Assembly: GCF_021601385.1 (NCBI RefSeq)
Contig: NZ_BQHO01000004.1
Span: 124,001-188,000 of the forward strand
Length of the DNA: 64,000 nt
DNA from: Pseudomonas parasichuanensis
GTDB lineage: Bacteria > Pseudomonadota > Gammaproteobacteria > Pseudomonadales > Pseudomonadaceae
Direction: 5' to 3'
The notes beneath the pieces are model-generated. The model was not told where the DNA came from and searched no databases. It worked only from the letters and a program-made list of their open reading frames with translations. Position numbers and translations under genes: made by a program. Below are positions 18,912 through 27,232 of this stretch, piece by piece; within the stretch, counting starts at the first letter, position 1, and each line of letters starts with the position of its first letter.

Positions 18912-19988
18912 TCAATGCAGGCGTTTGCGGCACATCAGCTGGGCGATCTTCGCGGTATCCGGGCGCTCGACCACGCCTCTTTCGGTAACGATCACGTCGA
19001 TCAGGTCGGCCGGGGTGACATCCACCACCGGGTTGTAGGCCTCGACATCGGCCGTTACCTGGATGCCTTCCACCTCCAGCAGCTCTTCTTCGCCGCGCAC
19101 TTCCAGCGGGATGTCTTCACCTGTAGCCAGGTTCAGGTCGATGCTGGTGCTCGGCGCCACCACCATGAAGCGCAAGCCATGGTGCATCGCCGTTACCGCC
19201 ATCTGATAGGTACCGATCTTCGCCGCCACGTCGCCATTGGCGGCGATACAGTCGGCGCCGACCACCACCCAGGTAATGCCTTTGACTTTCATCAAGTGCC
19301 CGGCAGCGGAATCGGCGACCACGGTCACCGGCACGCCATCGGCGGCCAGTTCCCAAGCTGTCAGGCGCGAGCCCTGCAACCACGGGCGCGACTCACAGGC
19401 ATAGACCCGCTCGACCATGCCTTCCAGCGCCGCAGCCCGGATCACCCCCAGTGCGGTACCGAAACCACCACTGGCCAGGGCCCCGGCATTGCCATGGGTC
19501 AGCAGCACCTGCTCGCTGCCCTGGTGCTTGCGGATCTGCTCGACACCGAACTGGGCCATGGTCAGGTTGGCCTCGCGATCGCTCTCATGGATGGCCACCG
19601 CCTCGGCCTCCAGCGCCGCCAGCACGTCCTCTTCAGGGCGAAGGCGCTGCAGGCGTTCGCGCATGCGGTTGAGCGCCCAGAACAGGTTGGCCGGCGTGGG
19701 GCGCGCCTCGCCCAGCATCATGAAGTCTTCTTCCAGGGCCTCTTCCCAGCCGTCGCCTTCGGCCAGCCGCTGACGCAACGCCAGCACCAGCCCGTAGGCG
19801 GCACAGATGCCGATTGCCGAGGCGCCACGCACGGCCATGTCGCCGATCGCCTCGACCACCGCCGCAACGTCGGTGCAGGCCAGCCAATGCTGCTCGAGCG
19901 GCAGCAGGCGCTGGTCGAGCAGGTGCAACGCGCCGTCGCGCCACTCGATGCCCGTCACCGTCTCCGCCGCCAAAAGTTGCTCGCGCAT
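18912..19988 (-). CDS. mtnA: S-methyl-5-thioribose-1-phosphate isomerase
   Basis: Converts methylthioribose-1-phosphate to methylthioribulose-1-phosphate in methionine salvage. 358 residues from the ATG at 19988, preceded by GGGGAGAGG. Family motifs are [64 protein letters not shown] and [10 protein letters not shown]. At the position of the usual catalytic Cys (THCNAG in Bacillus) it has [12 protein letters not shown], whereas a Cys appears in [10 protein letters not shown]. The same reading frame runs on to 21122 opposite mtaD, which is a shadow. It is divergent from mtaD, whose product feeds the same pathway. Confidence 0.93.
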   Translation of the reverse strand: MREQLLAAETVTGIEWRDGALHLLDQRLLPLEQHWLACTDVAAVVEAIGDMAVRGASAIGICAAYGLVLALRQRLAEGDGWEEALEEDFMMLGEARPTPANLFWALNRMRERLQRLRPEEDVLAALEAEAVAIHESDREANLTMAQFGVEQIRKHQGSEQVLLTHGNAGALASGGFGTALGVIRAAALEGMVERVYACESRPWLQGSRLTAWELAADGVPVTVVADSAAGHLMKVKGITWVVVGADCIAANGDVAAKIGTYQMAVTAMHHGLRFMVVAPSTSIDLNLATGEDIPLEVRGEEELLEVEGIQVTADVEAYNPVVDVTPADLIDVIVTERGVVERPDTAKIAQLMCRKRLH

Positions 19989-20099
19989 CGCCTCTCCCCG
20001 TCGCCCTGGCATCAAAAGCCGGCGATTATAGCGACCCTGCGCCCCGGACGCTCGGGTATACTGCGCGTTTCGCCGAACCGACCCAGGTATATGCCGCGC

Positions 20100-21425
20100 A
20101 TGCCCACCGCCACTCCCCCTCTCGACCTGCTGCTCGTGCCGCAATGGCTGGTGCCCGTGGAGCCGGCAGGGGTGGTACTGACGGGGCACGCGCTGGGCAT
20201 TCGCGACGGCCTGATCGCCTGGCTTGGCCCGCGCGAGCGGGCCCCCCAGGCGAACGCGGTGCGCGAGCTGCCCGACTGCCTGCTCAGCCCCGGGCTGATC
20301 AATGCCCACGGCCATGCCGCCATGAGCCTGTTCCGCGGGCTTGCCGACGACCTGCCCTTGATGACCTGGCTCCAGGAACACATCTGGCCGGCGGAAGGGC
20401 GCTGGGTCGACGAGGCCTTCGTGCGCGACGGCACCGACCTGGCCATCGCCGAACAGCTCAAGGGCGGCATCACCTGCTTCGCCGACATGTACTTCTTCCC
20501 CCGCGAAGCCTGCGACCGCGTGCACCGCAGCGGCATCCGCGCCCAGATCGCAGTGCCCCTGCTGGACTTCCCGATCCCCGGCGCACGCACCCCGGAAGAA
20601 GGCCTGCAGCTGGCCATCGAGCTGTTCGGCGACCTGCGCCACCACCCGCGCATCAGCATCGCCCTGGGCCCACACGCGCCCTACACGGTCAGTGACCAGA
20701 ACCTGGAAAAGATCCGCATCATCGCCGACCAGCTCGACGCGCCGCTGCACATGCACATCCATGAGACCGCCAGCGAAGTCGAGCAGGCGCTCAACGACAC
20801 CGGCGAGCGCCCGCTGGCGCGCCTTGCGCGCCTGGGCCTGCTCGGCCCCAACCTGCAGGCAGTGCACATGACCCAGGTCAGCGACGAAGACCTGGCGCTG
20901 CTGGTAGAAAGCAACACCAGCGTGGTCCACTGCCCGGAATCCAACCTCAAGCTGGCCAGCGGCTTCTGCCCGGTGGAGCGCCTGTGGCAGGCCGGTGTGA
21001 ATGTGGCCATCGGTACCGATGGCGCGGCCAGCAACAACGACCTCGACCTGCTCGGCGAAACCCGCACCGCCGCCCTGCTGGCCAAGGCCGTCGCCGGCAG
21101 CGCCACCGCCCTGGACGCCCACCGGGCGCTGCGCATGGCCACGCTCAATGGCGCGCGTGCGCTGGGCCTTGGGGACGTGACCGGCTCACTGGAGCCGGGC
21201 AAGGCCGCCGACCTGGCCGTGTTCGACCTGTCCGGCCTGGCCCAGCAACCCGTGCACGACCCGGTTTCGCAACTGATCTACGCCACCGGCCGCGACTGCG
21301 TCAAAGACGTCTGGGTCGCCGGCCATCCCCTGGTGCAGGACCGCCGCCTGACGCGGATGGACGAGCAGGCACTGGCCGCCACGGCCCGCGCCTGGGGAGC
21401 CCGCATCAACGGGCGCAACGAATGA
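20100..21425 (+). CDS. mtaD: 5-methylthioadenosine / S-adenosylhomocysteine deaminase (TRZ/ATZ family)
   Basis: Amidohydrolase-superfamily deaminase. Motifs: [22 protein letters not shown] (first metal ligands; the usual HxH is HGH), [34 protein letters not shown] and [13 protein letters not shown]. In Pseudomonas methylthioadenosine is deaminated to methylthioinosine before phosphorolysis, which fits the adjacent divergent mtnA. I favour ATG 20100 (441 residues) because the AGG at 20085 is too close to the in-frame ATG at 20091, but that start is possible. The gene heads a plus-strand run into ubiG and mupP. Confidence 0.92.
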   Translation: MPTATPPLDLLLVPQWLVPVEPAGVVLTGHALGIRDGLIAWLGPRERAPQANAVRELPDCLLSPGLINAHGHAAMSLFRGLADDLPLMTWLQEHIWPAEGRWVDEAFVRDGTDLAIAEQLKGGITCFADMYFFPREACDRVHRSGIRAQIAVPLLDFPIPGARTPEEGLQLAIELFGDLRHHPRISIALGPHAPYTVSDQNLEKIRIIADQLDAPLHMHIHETASEVEQALNDTGERPLARLARLGLLGPNLQAVHMTQVSDEDLALLVESNTSVVHCPESNLKLASGFCPVERLWQAGVNVAIGTDGAASNNDLDLLGETRTAALLAKAVAGSATALDAHRALRMATLNGARALGLGDVTGSLEPGKAADLAVFDLSGLAQQPVHDPVSQLIYATGRDCVKDVWVAGHPLVQDRRLTRMDEQALAATARAWGARINGRNE

Positions 21426-21489
21426 CTGGCCGGCAGCCACGGCTGCCGCCCCGTGACACTCTTTATCGAAGTTTCAGAGGACTGTTCAA

Positions 21490-22188
21490 ATGAGCAACGT
21501 CGACCACGCCGAAATCGCCAAGTTCGAAGCCCTGGCCCACCGCTGGTGGGACCGCGAAAGCGAGTTCAAGCCCCTGCACGACATCAACCCGTTGCGCGTC
21601 AACTGGATCGACGAACGGGTCAGCCTGGCCGGCAAGAAAGTGCTCGACGTCGGCTGCGGCGGCGGCATCCTCAGTGAAGCGATGGCCCAGCGCGGCGCCA
21701 CCGTCACCGGCATCGACATGGGCGAGGCACCGCTGGCGGTAGCCCAGCTGCACCAGCTGGAGTCCGGCGTCGCAGTCGAATACCGGCAGATCACCGCCGA
21801 AGCCCTGGCCGAGGAAATGCCCGAGCAGTTCGACGTGGTCACCTGCCTGGAAATGCTCGAGCACGTGCCCGACCCATCCTCGGTGATCCGCGCCTGCTAC
21901 CGCATGGTCAAGCCAGGCGGCCAGGTGTTCTTCTCGACCATCAACCGCAACCCCAAGGCCTACCTGCTGGCCATCGTCGGCGCCGAGTACATCCTCAAGA
22001 TGCTGCCGCGCGGCACCCACGACTTCAAGAAGTTCATCCGCCCCTCCGAACTGGGCGCCTGGAGCCGCGCTGCCGGCCTTGAAGTGAAGGACATCATCGG
22101 CCTCACTTACAACCCGCTGACCAAGCACTACAAGCTGTGCAACGACGTCGACGTCAACTACATGATCCAGACCCTGCGCGAGGAATGA
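21490..22188 (+). CDS. ubiG: Ubiquinone biosynthesis O-methyltransferase
   Basis: SAM-dependent enzyme performing both O-methylations of ubiquinone synthesis. 232 residues: start [24 protein letters not shown]-binding [46 protein letters not shown], then [14 protein letters not shown] near the end. The ATG follows AGAGGACTGTTCAA. The stop codon is within the mupP ribosome binding region, so the two are closely coupled. Confidence 0.96.
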   Translation: MSNVDHAEIAKFEALAHRWWDRESEFKPLHDINPLRVNWIDERVSLAGKKVLDVGCGGGILSEAMAQRGATVTGIDMGEAPLAVAQLHQLESGVAVEYRQITAEALAEEMPEQFDVVTCLEMLEHVPDPSSVIRACYRMVKPGGQVFFSTINRNPKAYLLAIVGAEYILKMLPRGTHDFKKFIRPSELGAWSRAAGLEVKDIIGLTYNPLTKHYKLCNDVDVNYMIQTLREE

Positions 22189-22190
22189 GC

Positions 22191-22862
22191 ATGCGCCTGC
22201 GAGCAGTACTCTTCGACATGGACGGCACCCTGCTGGACACGGCGCCGGACTTCATCGCCATCTGCCAGGCCATGCTCGCCGATCGCGGCCTGCCGGCCAT
22301 CGATGACGCGCGCATCCGCGACGAGATCTCCGGTGGCGCCCGCGCCATGGTTGCCGCCACCTTCGCCATGGACCCGGACGCCGACGGCTTCGAGGCCCTG
22401 CGCCTGGAGTTCCTCGAGCGCTACCAGCGCGACTGCGCGGTGCACAGCAAGCTGTTCGACGGCATGCCGGAGCTGCTGGCCGACATCGAACGCGGCAACC
22501 TGCTGTGGGGCGTGGTCACCAACAAGCCGGTGCGTTTCGCCGAGCCGATCATGCAGCGCCTGGGCCTGGCCGAACGCTCGGCGCTGCTGATCTGCCCCGA
22601 GCACGTGACGCGCAGCAAGCCCGACCCGGAGCCGATGATCCTCGCCTGCAAGACACTGAACCTGGACCCGGCCAGCGTGCTGTTCGTCGGCGACGACCTG
22701 CGCGATATCGAGTCGGGCCGCGATGCCGGCACCCGCACCGCCGCCGTGCGCTATGGCTATATTCATCCACAGGACAACCCCAACAACTGGGGCGCCGACG
22801 TGGTGGTGGACCACCCGCTGGAACTGCGCAAGGTGATCGACAGCGCGCTGTGCGGCTGCTGA
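22191..22862 (+). CDS. mupP: N-acetylmuramic acid 6-phosphate phosphatase
   Basis: HAD-family phosphatase (motif [10 protein letters not shown], motif II VVTNKP, motif III KPDPEP, motif [17 protein letters not shown]). In P. putida and P. aeruginosa MupP dephosphorylates MurNAc-6-phosphate in the anabolic peptidoglycan recycling route, and it is encoded next to ubiG. It resembles phosphoglycolate phosphatase (Gph), the usual automated name. ATG 22191 is preferred: GAGGA lies about 7 bases upstream, whereas the ATG at 22185 overlaps the ubiG stop and is too close to it. 223 residues. Confidence 0.88.
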   Translation: MRLRAVLFDMDGTLLDTAPDFIAICQAMLADRGLPAIDDARIRDEISGGARAMVAATFAMDPDADGFEALRLEFLERYQRDCAVHSKLFDGMPELLADIERGNLLWGVVTNKPVRFAEPIMQRLGLAERSALLICPEHVTRSKPDPEPMILACKTLNLDPASVLFVGDDLRDIESGRDAGTRTAAVRYGYIHPQDNPNNWGADVVVDHPLELRKVIDSALCGC

Positions 22863-22932
22863 ACGCCAACTGATGCCCCGAACACCGTCCTGTGGGAGCG
22901 GTGCAGCATCAACGAACTCGAAGGATCTGGAC

Positions 22933-23673
22933 ATGTTCGACTACACCGCCCGCCCCGACCTGCTCAAAGGCCGGATCATCCTGGTCACCGGCGCCGGCCG
23001 CGGCATCGGCGCCGCCGCCGCCAGGGCCTATGCCGGCCTTGGCGCCACCGTGCTGCTGCTGGGCAAGACCGAAGCCAACCTCAACGAGGTCTATGACCAG
23101 ATCGAGGCTGCCGGTCATCCGCAACCCGTGGTGATCCCGTTCAACCTGGAAACCGCCCTGCCCCACCAGTACGACGAACTGGCGGCGATGATCGAGGAGC
23201 AGTTCGGCCGCCTCGACGGCCTGCTCAACAACGCCTCGATCATCGGCCCGCGCACGCCGATGGAACAGCTGTCGGGCGATAACTTCATGCGCGTGATGCA
23301 CATCAACGTCAACGCCACCTTCATGCTCACCAGCACCCTGCTGCCGCTGCTCAAGCTGTCGGAGGACGCCTCGGTGGTGTTCACCTCCAGCAGCGTCGGG
23401 CGCAAGGGCCGGGCTTACTGGGGGGCGTATGGCGTGTCGAAGTTCGCCACCGAAGGGCTGATGCAGACCCTGGCCGACGAGCTGGAAGGCGTGGCGCCGG
23501 TGCGTGCCAACAGCATCAACCCAGGCGCCACGCGCACGGCGATGCGCGCGCAGGCCTACCCGAGCGAGAACCCGCAGAACAATCCGCTGCCCGAAGAGAT
23601 CATGCCGGTGTATCTGTACCTGATGGGGCCAGACAGCAAGGAAGTGAACGGGCAGGCGCTGAACGCGCAGTAA
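22933..23673 (+). CDS. YciK-family short-chain dehydrogenase/reductase
   Basis: 246-residue SDR: Rossmann motif VTGAGRGIGAAAARAYA, NNASIIG, catalytic Ser in FTSSSVGRKG, Tyr-Lys in YWGAYGVSKFA, and the end GPDSKEVNGQALNAQ as in E. coli YciK. The physiological substrate is not established. The ATG at 22933 lies 70 bases after mupP with AAGGATCTGGAC upstream, so it may belong to the same transcript. Confidence 0.9.
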   Translation: MFDYTARPDLLKGRIILVTGAGRGIGAAAARAYAGLGATVLLLGKTEANLNEVYDQIEAAGHPQPVVIPFNLETALPHQYDELAAMIEEQFGRLDGLLNNASIIGPRTPMEQLSGDNFMRVMHINVNATFMLTSTLLPLLKLSEDASVVFTSSSVGRKGRAYWGAYGVSKFATEGLMQTLADELEGVAPVRANSINPGATRTAMRAQAYPSENPQNNPLPEEIMPVYLYLMGPDSKEVNGQALNAQ

Positions 23674-23702
23674 CGTTCAAGATTGCCGGGGCCGCTGCGC
23701 AG

Positions 23703-23774
23703 CCCTTTCGCGACACAAGGCCGCTCCTACAGAGGTACGCATGCTTCTGTAGGAGCGGCCTTGTGCCGCGAAAG
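23703..23774. repeat. REP inverted pair between convergent genes
   Basis: Arms at 23703-23732 and 23747-23774 of the TGTAGGAGCGGCCTTGT type, 15 bases apart. It lies between the YciK-like gene and the convergent TenA-like gene and could end transcription from both sides. Confidence 0.9.
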
Positions 23775-23792
23775 AGCCGCAAACCCCAGCAA

Positions 23793-24578
23793 TCAGCCCG
23801 CCGCCAAGGCCGGGCGCATCCGCCCCTGTTGGCGCCCTTCCAGCTGCATGCAACGCTCCAGGAACAGGAACATGCAGTCGTAGCTCTTGCAGATCGCCCT
23901 GCGCAGTTCGGTGCGCAGCCCCAGCGTCGGGTTCTCACCTGCCAGCGTGCAGATGATTTCCAGCGCCTCCCACGGGTGCGCATCGTCGTACTGGGCGTGC
24001 ATTTTCAGCCACTTCATCGCGCGCTTGCGGGTTTCGTCGGGGAAGCCTTGGGCGTAGGTGTCATCGGCACAAACCACCGCCGACCACTCGCCCGTGGCAC
24101 CTTCGATGGCGTAGTTGGTGGCGGCCATGGCGATGGCCAGCGACTCGGTGGCGCAGACCCGCCAGCACCAGTCGTTCAGGCCATTAAGCTCGGGCGGCAC
24201 CTCCTGCGCCTGCAGCTCGTGCAGGTGAATGCCGTGGGCCTGGCACCAGTGCACCCAGTAGTCGGCATGGTTGAGTTCAACGCGGATGTTGCGCATCAGC
24301 CAGCGCCGCGCCATGTCTTCACCGGCGTGGCGCCCGTAACGGGTCTTGGTGAGGTTGTGGGCCATGTACAGCGAGAACTGCTCGACCACCGGCCAACCGC
24401 CGATCAGGTACTGGCGGATGGTTGCCGGGCGTAACTGACCATCGCGCAGACGCTGGTAGAACTCATGCTCGACCACCCTGCGCTTGCTTTCGCGGCAATC
24501 CTCGATCAGTTGCTGGGCCCAATCCGGATAACTGGCCGGATCCATCAAGGGTCCGATCCTTATGAATGCGTCAATCAC
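23793..24578 (-). CDS. TenA/PqqC-like helical oxidoreductase-fold protein
   Basis: 261 residues starting at a GTG with AAGGAG six bases upstream. The sequence (EHEFYQRLRDGQLRPATIRQYLIGGWPVVEQFSLYMA, RRWLMRNIRVELNHADYW, CATESLAIAMAATNYAIEGATGEW) places it in the TenA / heme-oxygenase-like diiron superfamily, often annotated as iron-containing redox enzyme or TenA regulator. Glu and His residues in the EL/H and Y.IEG segments could bind metal, but no activity can be named. It stands alone, facing away from the GGDEF-EAL gene's end by 38 bases and possibly cotranscribed with it. Confidence 0.75.
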   Translation of the reverse strand: MIDAFIRIGPLMDPASYPDWAQQLIEDCRESKRRVVEHEFYQRLRDGQLRPATIRQYLIGGWPVVEQFSLYMAHNLTKTRYGRHAGEDMARRWLMRNIRVELNHADYWVHWCQAHGIHLHELQAQEVPPELNGLNDWCWRVCATESLAIAMAATNYAIEGATGEWSAVVCADDTYAQGFPDETRKRAMKWLKMHAQYDDAHPWEALEIICTLAGENPTLGLRTELRRAICKSYDCMFLFLERCMQLEGRQQGRMRPALAAG

Positions 24579-24616
24579 TGTCAGCTCCTTGATTCCCTGT
24601 GATTTCCGGGCTGAAT

Positions 24617-27073
24617 TCAGCGAAAGGTCCCCGGCGCCCGGTGTAACAGGGGTCTCGCGGCAATCCGTTGGCGCTGCAGGCTGTCGCAGGTGAATACCTG
24701 CGGCCGCTCGATGAGATAGCCCTGGGCGTAATCCACGCCGATTTCCTGCAAAGCCTGCTCGATCAAGGGTGTCTCGACGAACTCGGCGATGGTGCGCTTG
24801 CCCATCACATGACCGATGTGATTGATCACCTCAACCATAGCCCGATTGATCGGGTCGTCGAGCATGTCTTTGACAAAACTTCCGTCGATCTTCAGGAAGT
24901 CTACCGGTAAATGTTTCAAATAGGCGAATGACGACATCCCGGCGCAGAAGTCATCGAGGGAGAACTTGCAGCCCAGCCCTTTCAATTCATTGATGAATCG
25001 AATCGCGCTCCCAAGATTGGCGATTGCACTGGTTTCCGTTATTTCAAAACAGATGAGCCGTGGCGGGATCTCGAACTCACCAAACAGCCGCTGCAGGTAT
25101 TCGAGGAAGTTGTCGTCACCGATGCTCGAACCCGACAGGTTGATCGCGCACAGGGCCAACGGCCCCTCGCGCCCCTCGTCCAGGCATTGGCGGATCACCT
25201 GGAACACACTGCGCACCACCCAGCGATCGAGGGCCGTCATCAAGCCGTAACGCTCGGCTGCCGGGATAAAGCTATCGGGCAGAATGGTGCGTCCGCTTTC
25301 ATCATGCAGGCGCAGCAGGATTTCGATATGGCCCGGCCCCTCCTGCCCTTGCAAGGGCGCGATCTCCTGGGCGTACAGGCAGAAGCGGTTCTCCTCCAGC
25401 GCCACATGCAGGCGCTGGATCCAGGCCATCTCGCCAAAGCGCATGGACAGCTCGCTGTCGTCGGCGTGGTACACCTGGACCCGGTTGCGCCCTTTCTCCT
25501 TGGCCATGTAGCAGGCCATGTCGGCAGCCCGCAGCGACGCCTCCAGGGTGCTCGGTGCCTGGGCGATATGCACCAGGCCAATACTCACCGTGGTGACGAA
25601 CGGCCGGCCCTTCCACACGAAATGCAGGCTCTGCACCGCCTGGCGCAGCTGCTCGGCAATGCGCTCGGCCTGCTCCGGCGGGCAGTTTTCCAGCAGCACG
25701 CCGAATTCGTCGCCCCCCAGGCGCGCCAGGGTGTCACCCTCGCGCAGGCCCGACTGCAGCACCGCGCAGATATGCCGCAGCAACTCGTCGCCGGCGGCAT
25801 GGCCACAGGTGTCGTTGACCAGCTTGAACTGGTCGAGGTCGAGGAACATCAACGAGTGGCGCCCCGCCTGGCGCATCAGGGTGTTGAGCGCCTGCTCCAG
25901 GCGGTATTCGAATTCGCGGCGGTTGGCCAGCCCGGTGAGGGCGTCATGGGTCGCCTGCCATGACAGGTTGGCGATGTACTGGCGCTCCTGGGTCATGTCG
26001 TGAAGCACCACGACGATACCGCTGACCTGGCCGTCGGTCATGATCGGCGAACCCACCAGGTTGATGGAGACCGTGCTGCCGTCCAGACGCTGGATCAACC
26101 GGGCATGTTCGTCGCTGCCCTTGAGGCTGCCGCTGAGCACCTGTTCGACCAGGGTTCGGCTGTCCTTCTCGGCGTTCTCGTCGAGCAGGCTGAACAACGC
26201 CGCCAATGGCAGGCCCTCGGCCTGGGCAGCCTGCCAGTGAGTCAGCTGCTCGGCCGCGGGGTTCATGAAGGTGATGCAGCCATCGACGTCGGTGGTGATC
26301 ACCGCATCGCCGATCGACTCGAGGGTGACCTGCGCCCGCTCCCGCTCTTCCTGCAAGGCACTGGCGAAGGCCTGGCGCTGGGCCAGCAGCTTGCTCGAGC
26401 GCAGCCAGGCCATGGCGATGAGGAACAGTGCAGTGATCAGGTTGGTGAGCATCAGCACTTTGAGCAGCGCCCGCGAGCCCTCGCCCAGGGCGTCGCTGAA
26501 GGCCTTGGCGGCCGGGGTCACGCCATCGTTGATGGCGACGATACGGGTCTTCCATTGCGCCACAAGGCCTGCGTCGACAGCGCCACTGACAAAGCCCTCG
26601 CGCATCTCACCCGCCAGCACATCGAGCTGGCGCAGGTAGTCGTCGCCGATATCCCAGTAGTCGATGGCGGTCTGCATGTAGCTGATGTGGCGAAAGTTGC
26701 GGTAGAACCAGATGATCCGGGCGACATCGTCCGGGTGGTTGCCGCCCTGCAGGATGCCCTTGCGCGCGGCTTCGATGTCCGGCTCCGCCCGGTCGAGCGC
26801 CAGGCGCAGGTCGTGGTCGCCCTGGGGCACCAGAATGGCCTGGCGATAGCGTTGGTAGGTCAGCGGGTGACGATCGTCGGCGTACAGGCTCAAGTAGTAG
26901 ATGGCGTCCTTCTGGGCCTTGGACCACAGGCTTTCCCCCGCCACGTAGGCACGCACCGAGGACAACGCATAAAGGCTGAGGCTGCCCAGCAGCACCTGGA
27001 AAACCACAACGGCAACGAAAGGCCAGATGATGCCCAGCAGCCTTGGCGCTTCGAGAGTCCGATTTCCCTTCAT
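24617..27073 (-). CDS. Membrane GGDEF-EAL c-di-GMP turnover protein with PAS domain
   Basis: 818 residues: membrane segment at about 13-35, periplasmic sensing region to about 200, second membrane segment at about 208-228, a PAS domain (SIGDAVITTDVDGCITFMNPAAEQLT), GGDEF (intact site RLGGDEFGVLLENC) and EAL. The EAL motif reads EILLRL, keeping Glu and Arg; other catalytic parts, NLSGSSIGD, EITETSAI, LDDFCAGMSSF and KIDGSFV, are present. It may both make and degrade c-di-GMP, with the balance unknown. ATG at 27073 follows AGGGATTAC. Confidence 0.92.
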   Translation of the reverse strand: MKGNRTLEAPRLLGIIWPFVAVVVFQVLLGSLSLYALSSVRAYVAGESLWSKAQKDAIYYLSLYADDRHPLTYQRYRQAILVPQGDHDLRLALDRAEPDIEAARKGILQGGNHPDDVARIIWFYRNFRHISYMQTAIDYWDIGDDYLRQLDVLAGEMREGFVSGAVDAGLVAQWKTRIVAINDGVTPAAKAFSDALGEGSRALLKVLMLTNLITALFLIAMAWLRSSKLLAQRQAFASALQEERERAQVTLESIGDAVITTDVDGCITFMNPAAEQLTHWQAAQAEGLPLAALFSLLDENAEKDSRTLVEQVLSGSLKGSDEHARLIQRLDGSTVSINLVGSPIMTDGQVSGIVVVLHDMTQERQYIANLSWQATHDALTGLANRREFEYRLEQALNTLMRQAGRHSLMFLDLDQFKLVNDTCGHAAGDELLRHICAVLQSGLREGDTLARLGGDEFGVLLENCPPEQAERIAEQLRQAVQSLHFVWKGRPFVTTVSIGLVHIAQAPSTLEASLRAADMACYMAKEKGRNRVQVYHADDSELSMRFGEMAWIQRLHVALEENRFCLYAQEIAPLQGQEGPGHIEILLRLHDESGRTILPDSFIPAAERYGLMTALDRWVVRSVFQVIRQCLDEGREGPLALCAINLSGSSIGDDNFLEYLQRLFGEFEIPPRLICFEITETSAIANLGSAIRFINELKGLGCKFSLDDFCAGMSSFAYLKHLPVDFLKIDGSFVKDMLDDPINRAMVEVINHIGHVMGKRTIAEFVETPLIEQALQEIGVDYAQGYLIERPQVFTCDSLQRQRIAARPLLHRAPGTFR

Positions 27074-27160
27074 GTAATCCCTGTCACGGCGGCAGATAAG
27101 GCACGAATCGACCTAGACACAGCACAGCGTAGGCCATTTGCCATGAAGCAGCGACAAGCG

Positions 27161-27217
27161 ACAAGCTTCAAGCAGCAAGAAAAAGCGCACGCGCTCCTCT
27201 TGCCGCTTGAAGCTTGT
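27161..27217. repeat. Long inverted repeat with AAGCTTCAAGC arms
   Basis: Twenty-base arms 27161-27180 and 27198-27217 (ACAAGCTTCAAGCAGCAAGA against TCTTGCCGCTTGAAGCTTGT) pair with one mismatch around a GCGCACGCGC loop. It lies 16 bases beyond the ABC exporter stop and probably ends that transcript. A related element is at 50485-50556. Confidence 0.85.
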
Positions 27218-27232
27218 AACGTGCGGCTGTTT

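Noticed and set aside
19989-21122. N-terminal extension of mtnA to 736 residues
   Set aside because: The extra part is antisense to mtaD; a good ribosome binding site and the family N-terminus place the start at 19988.
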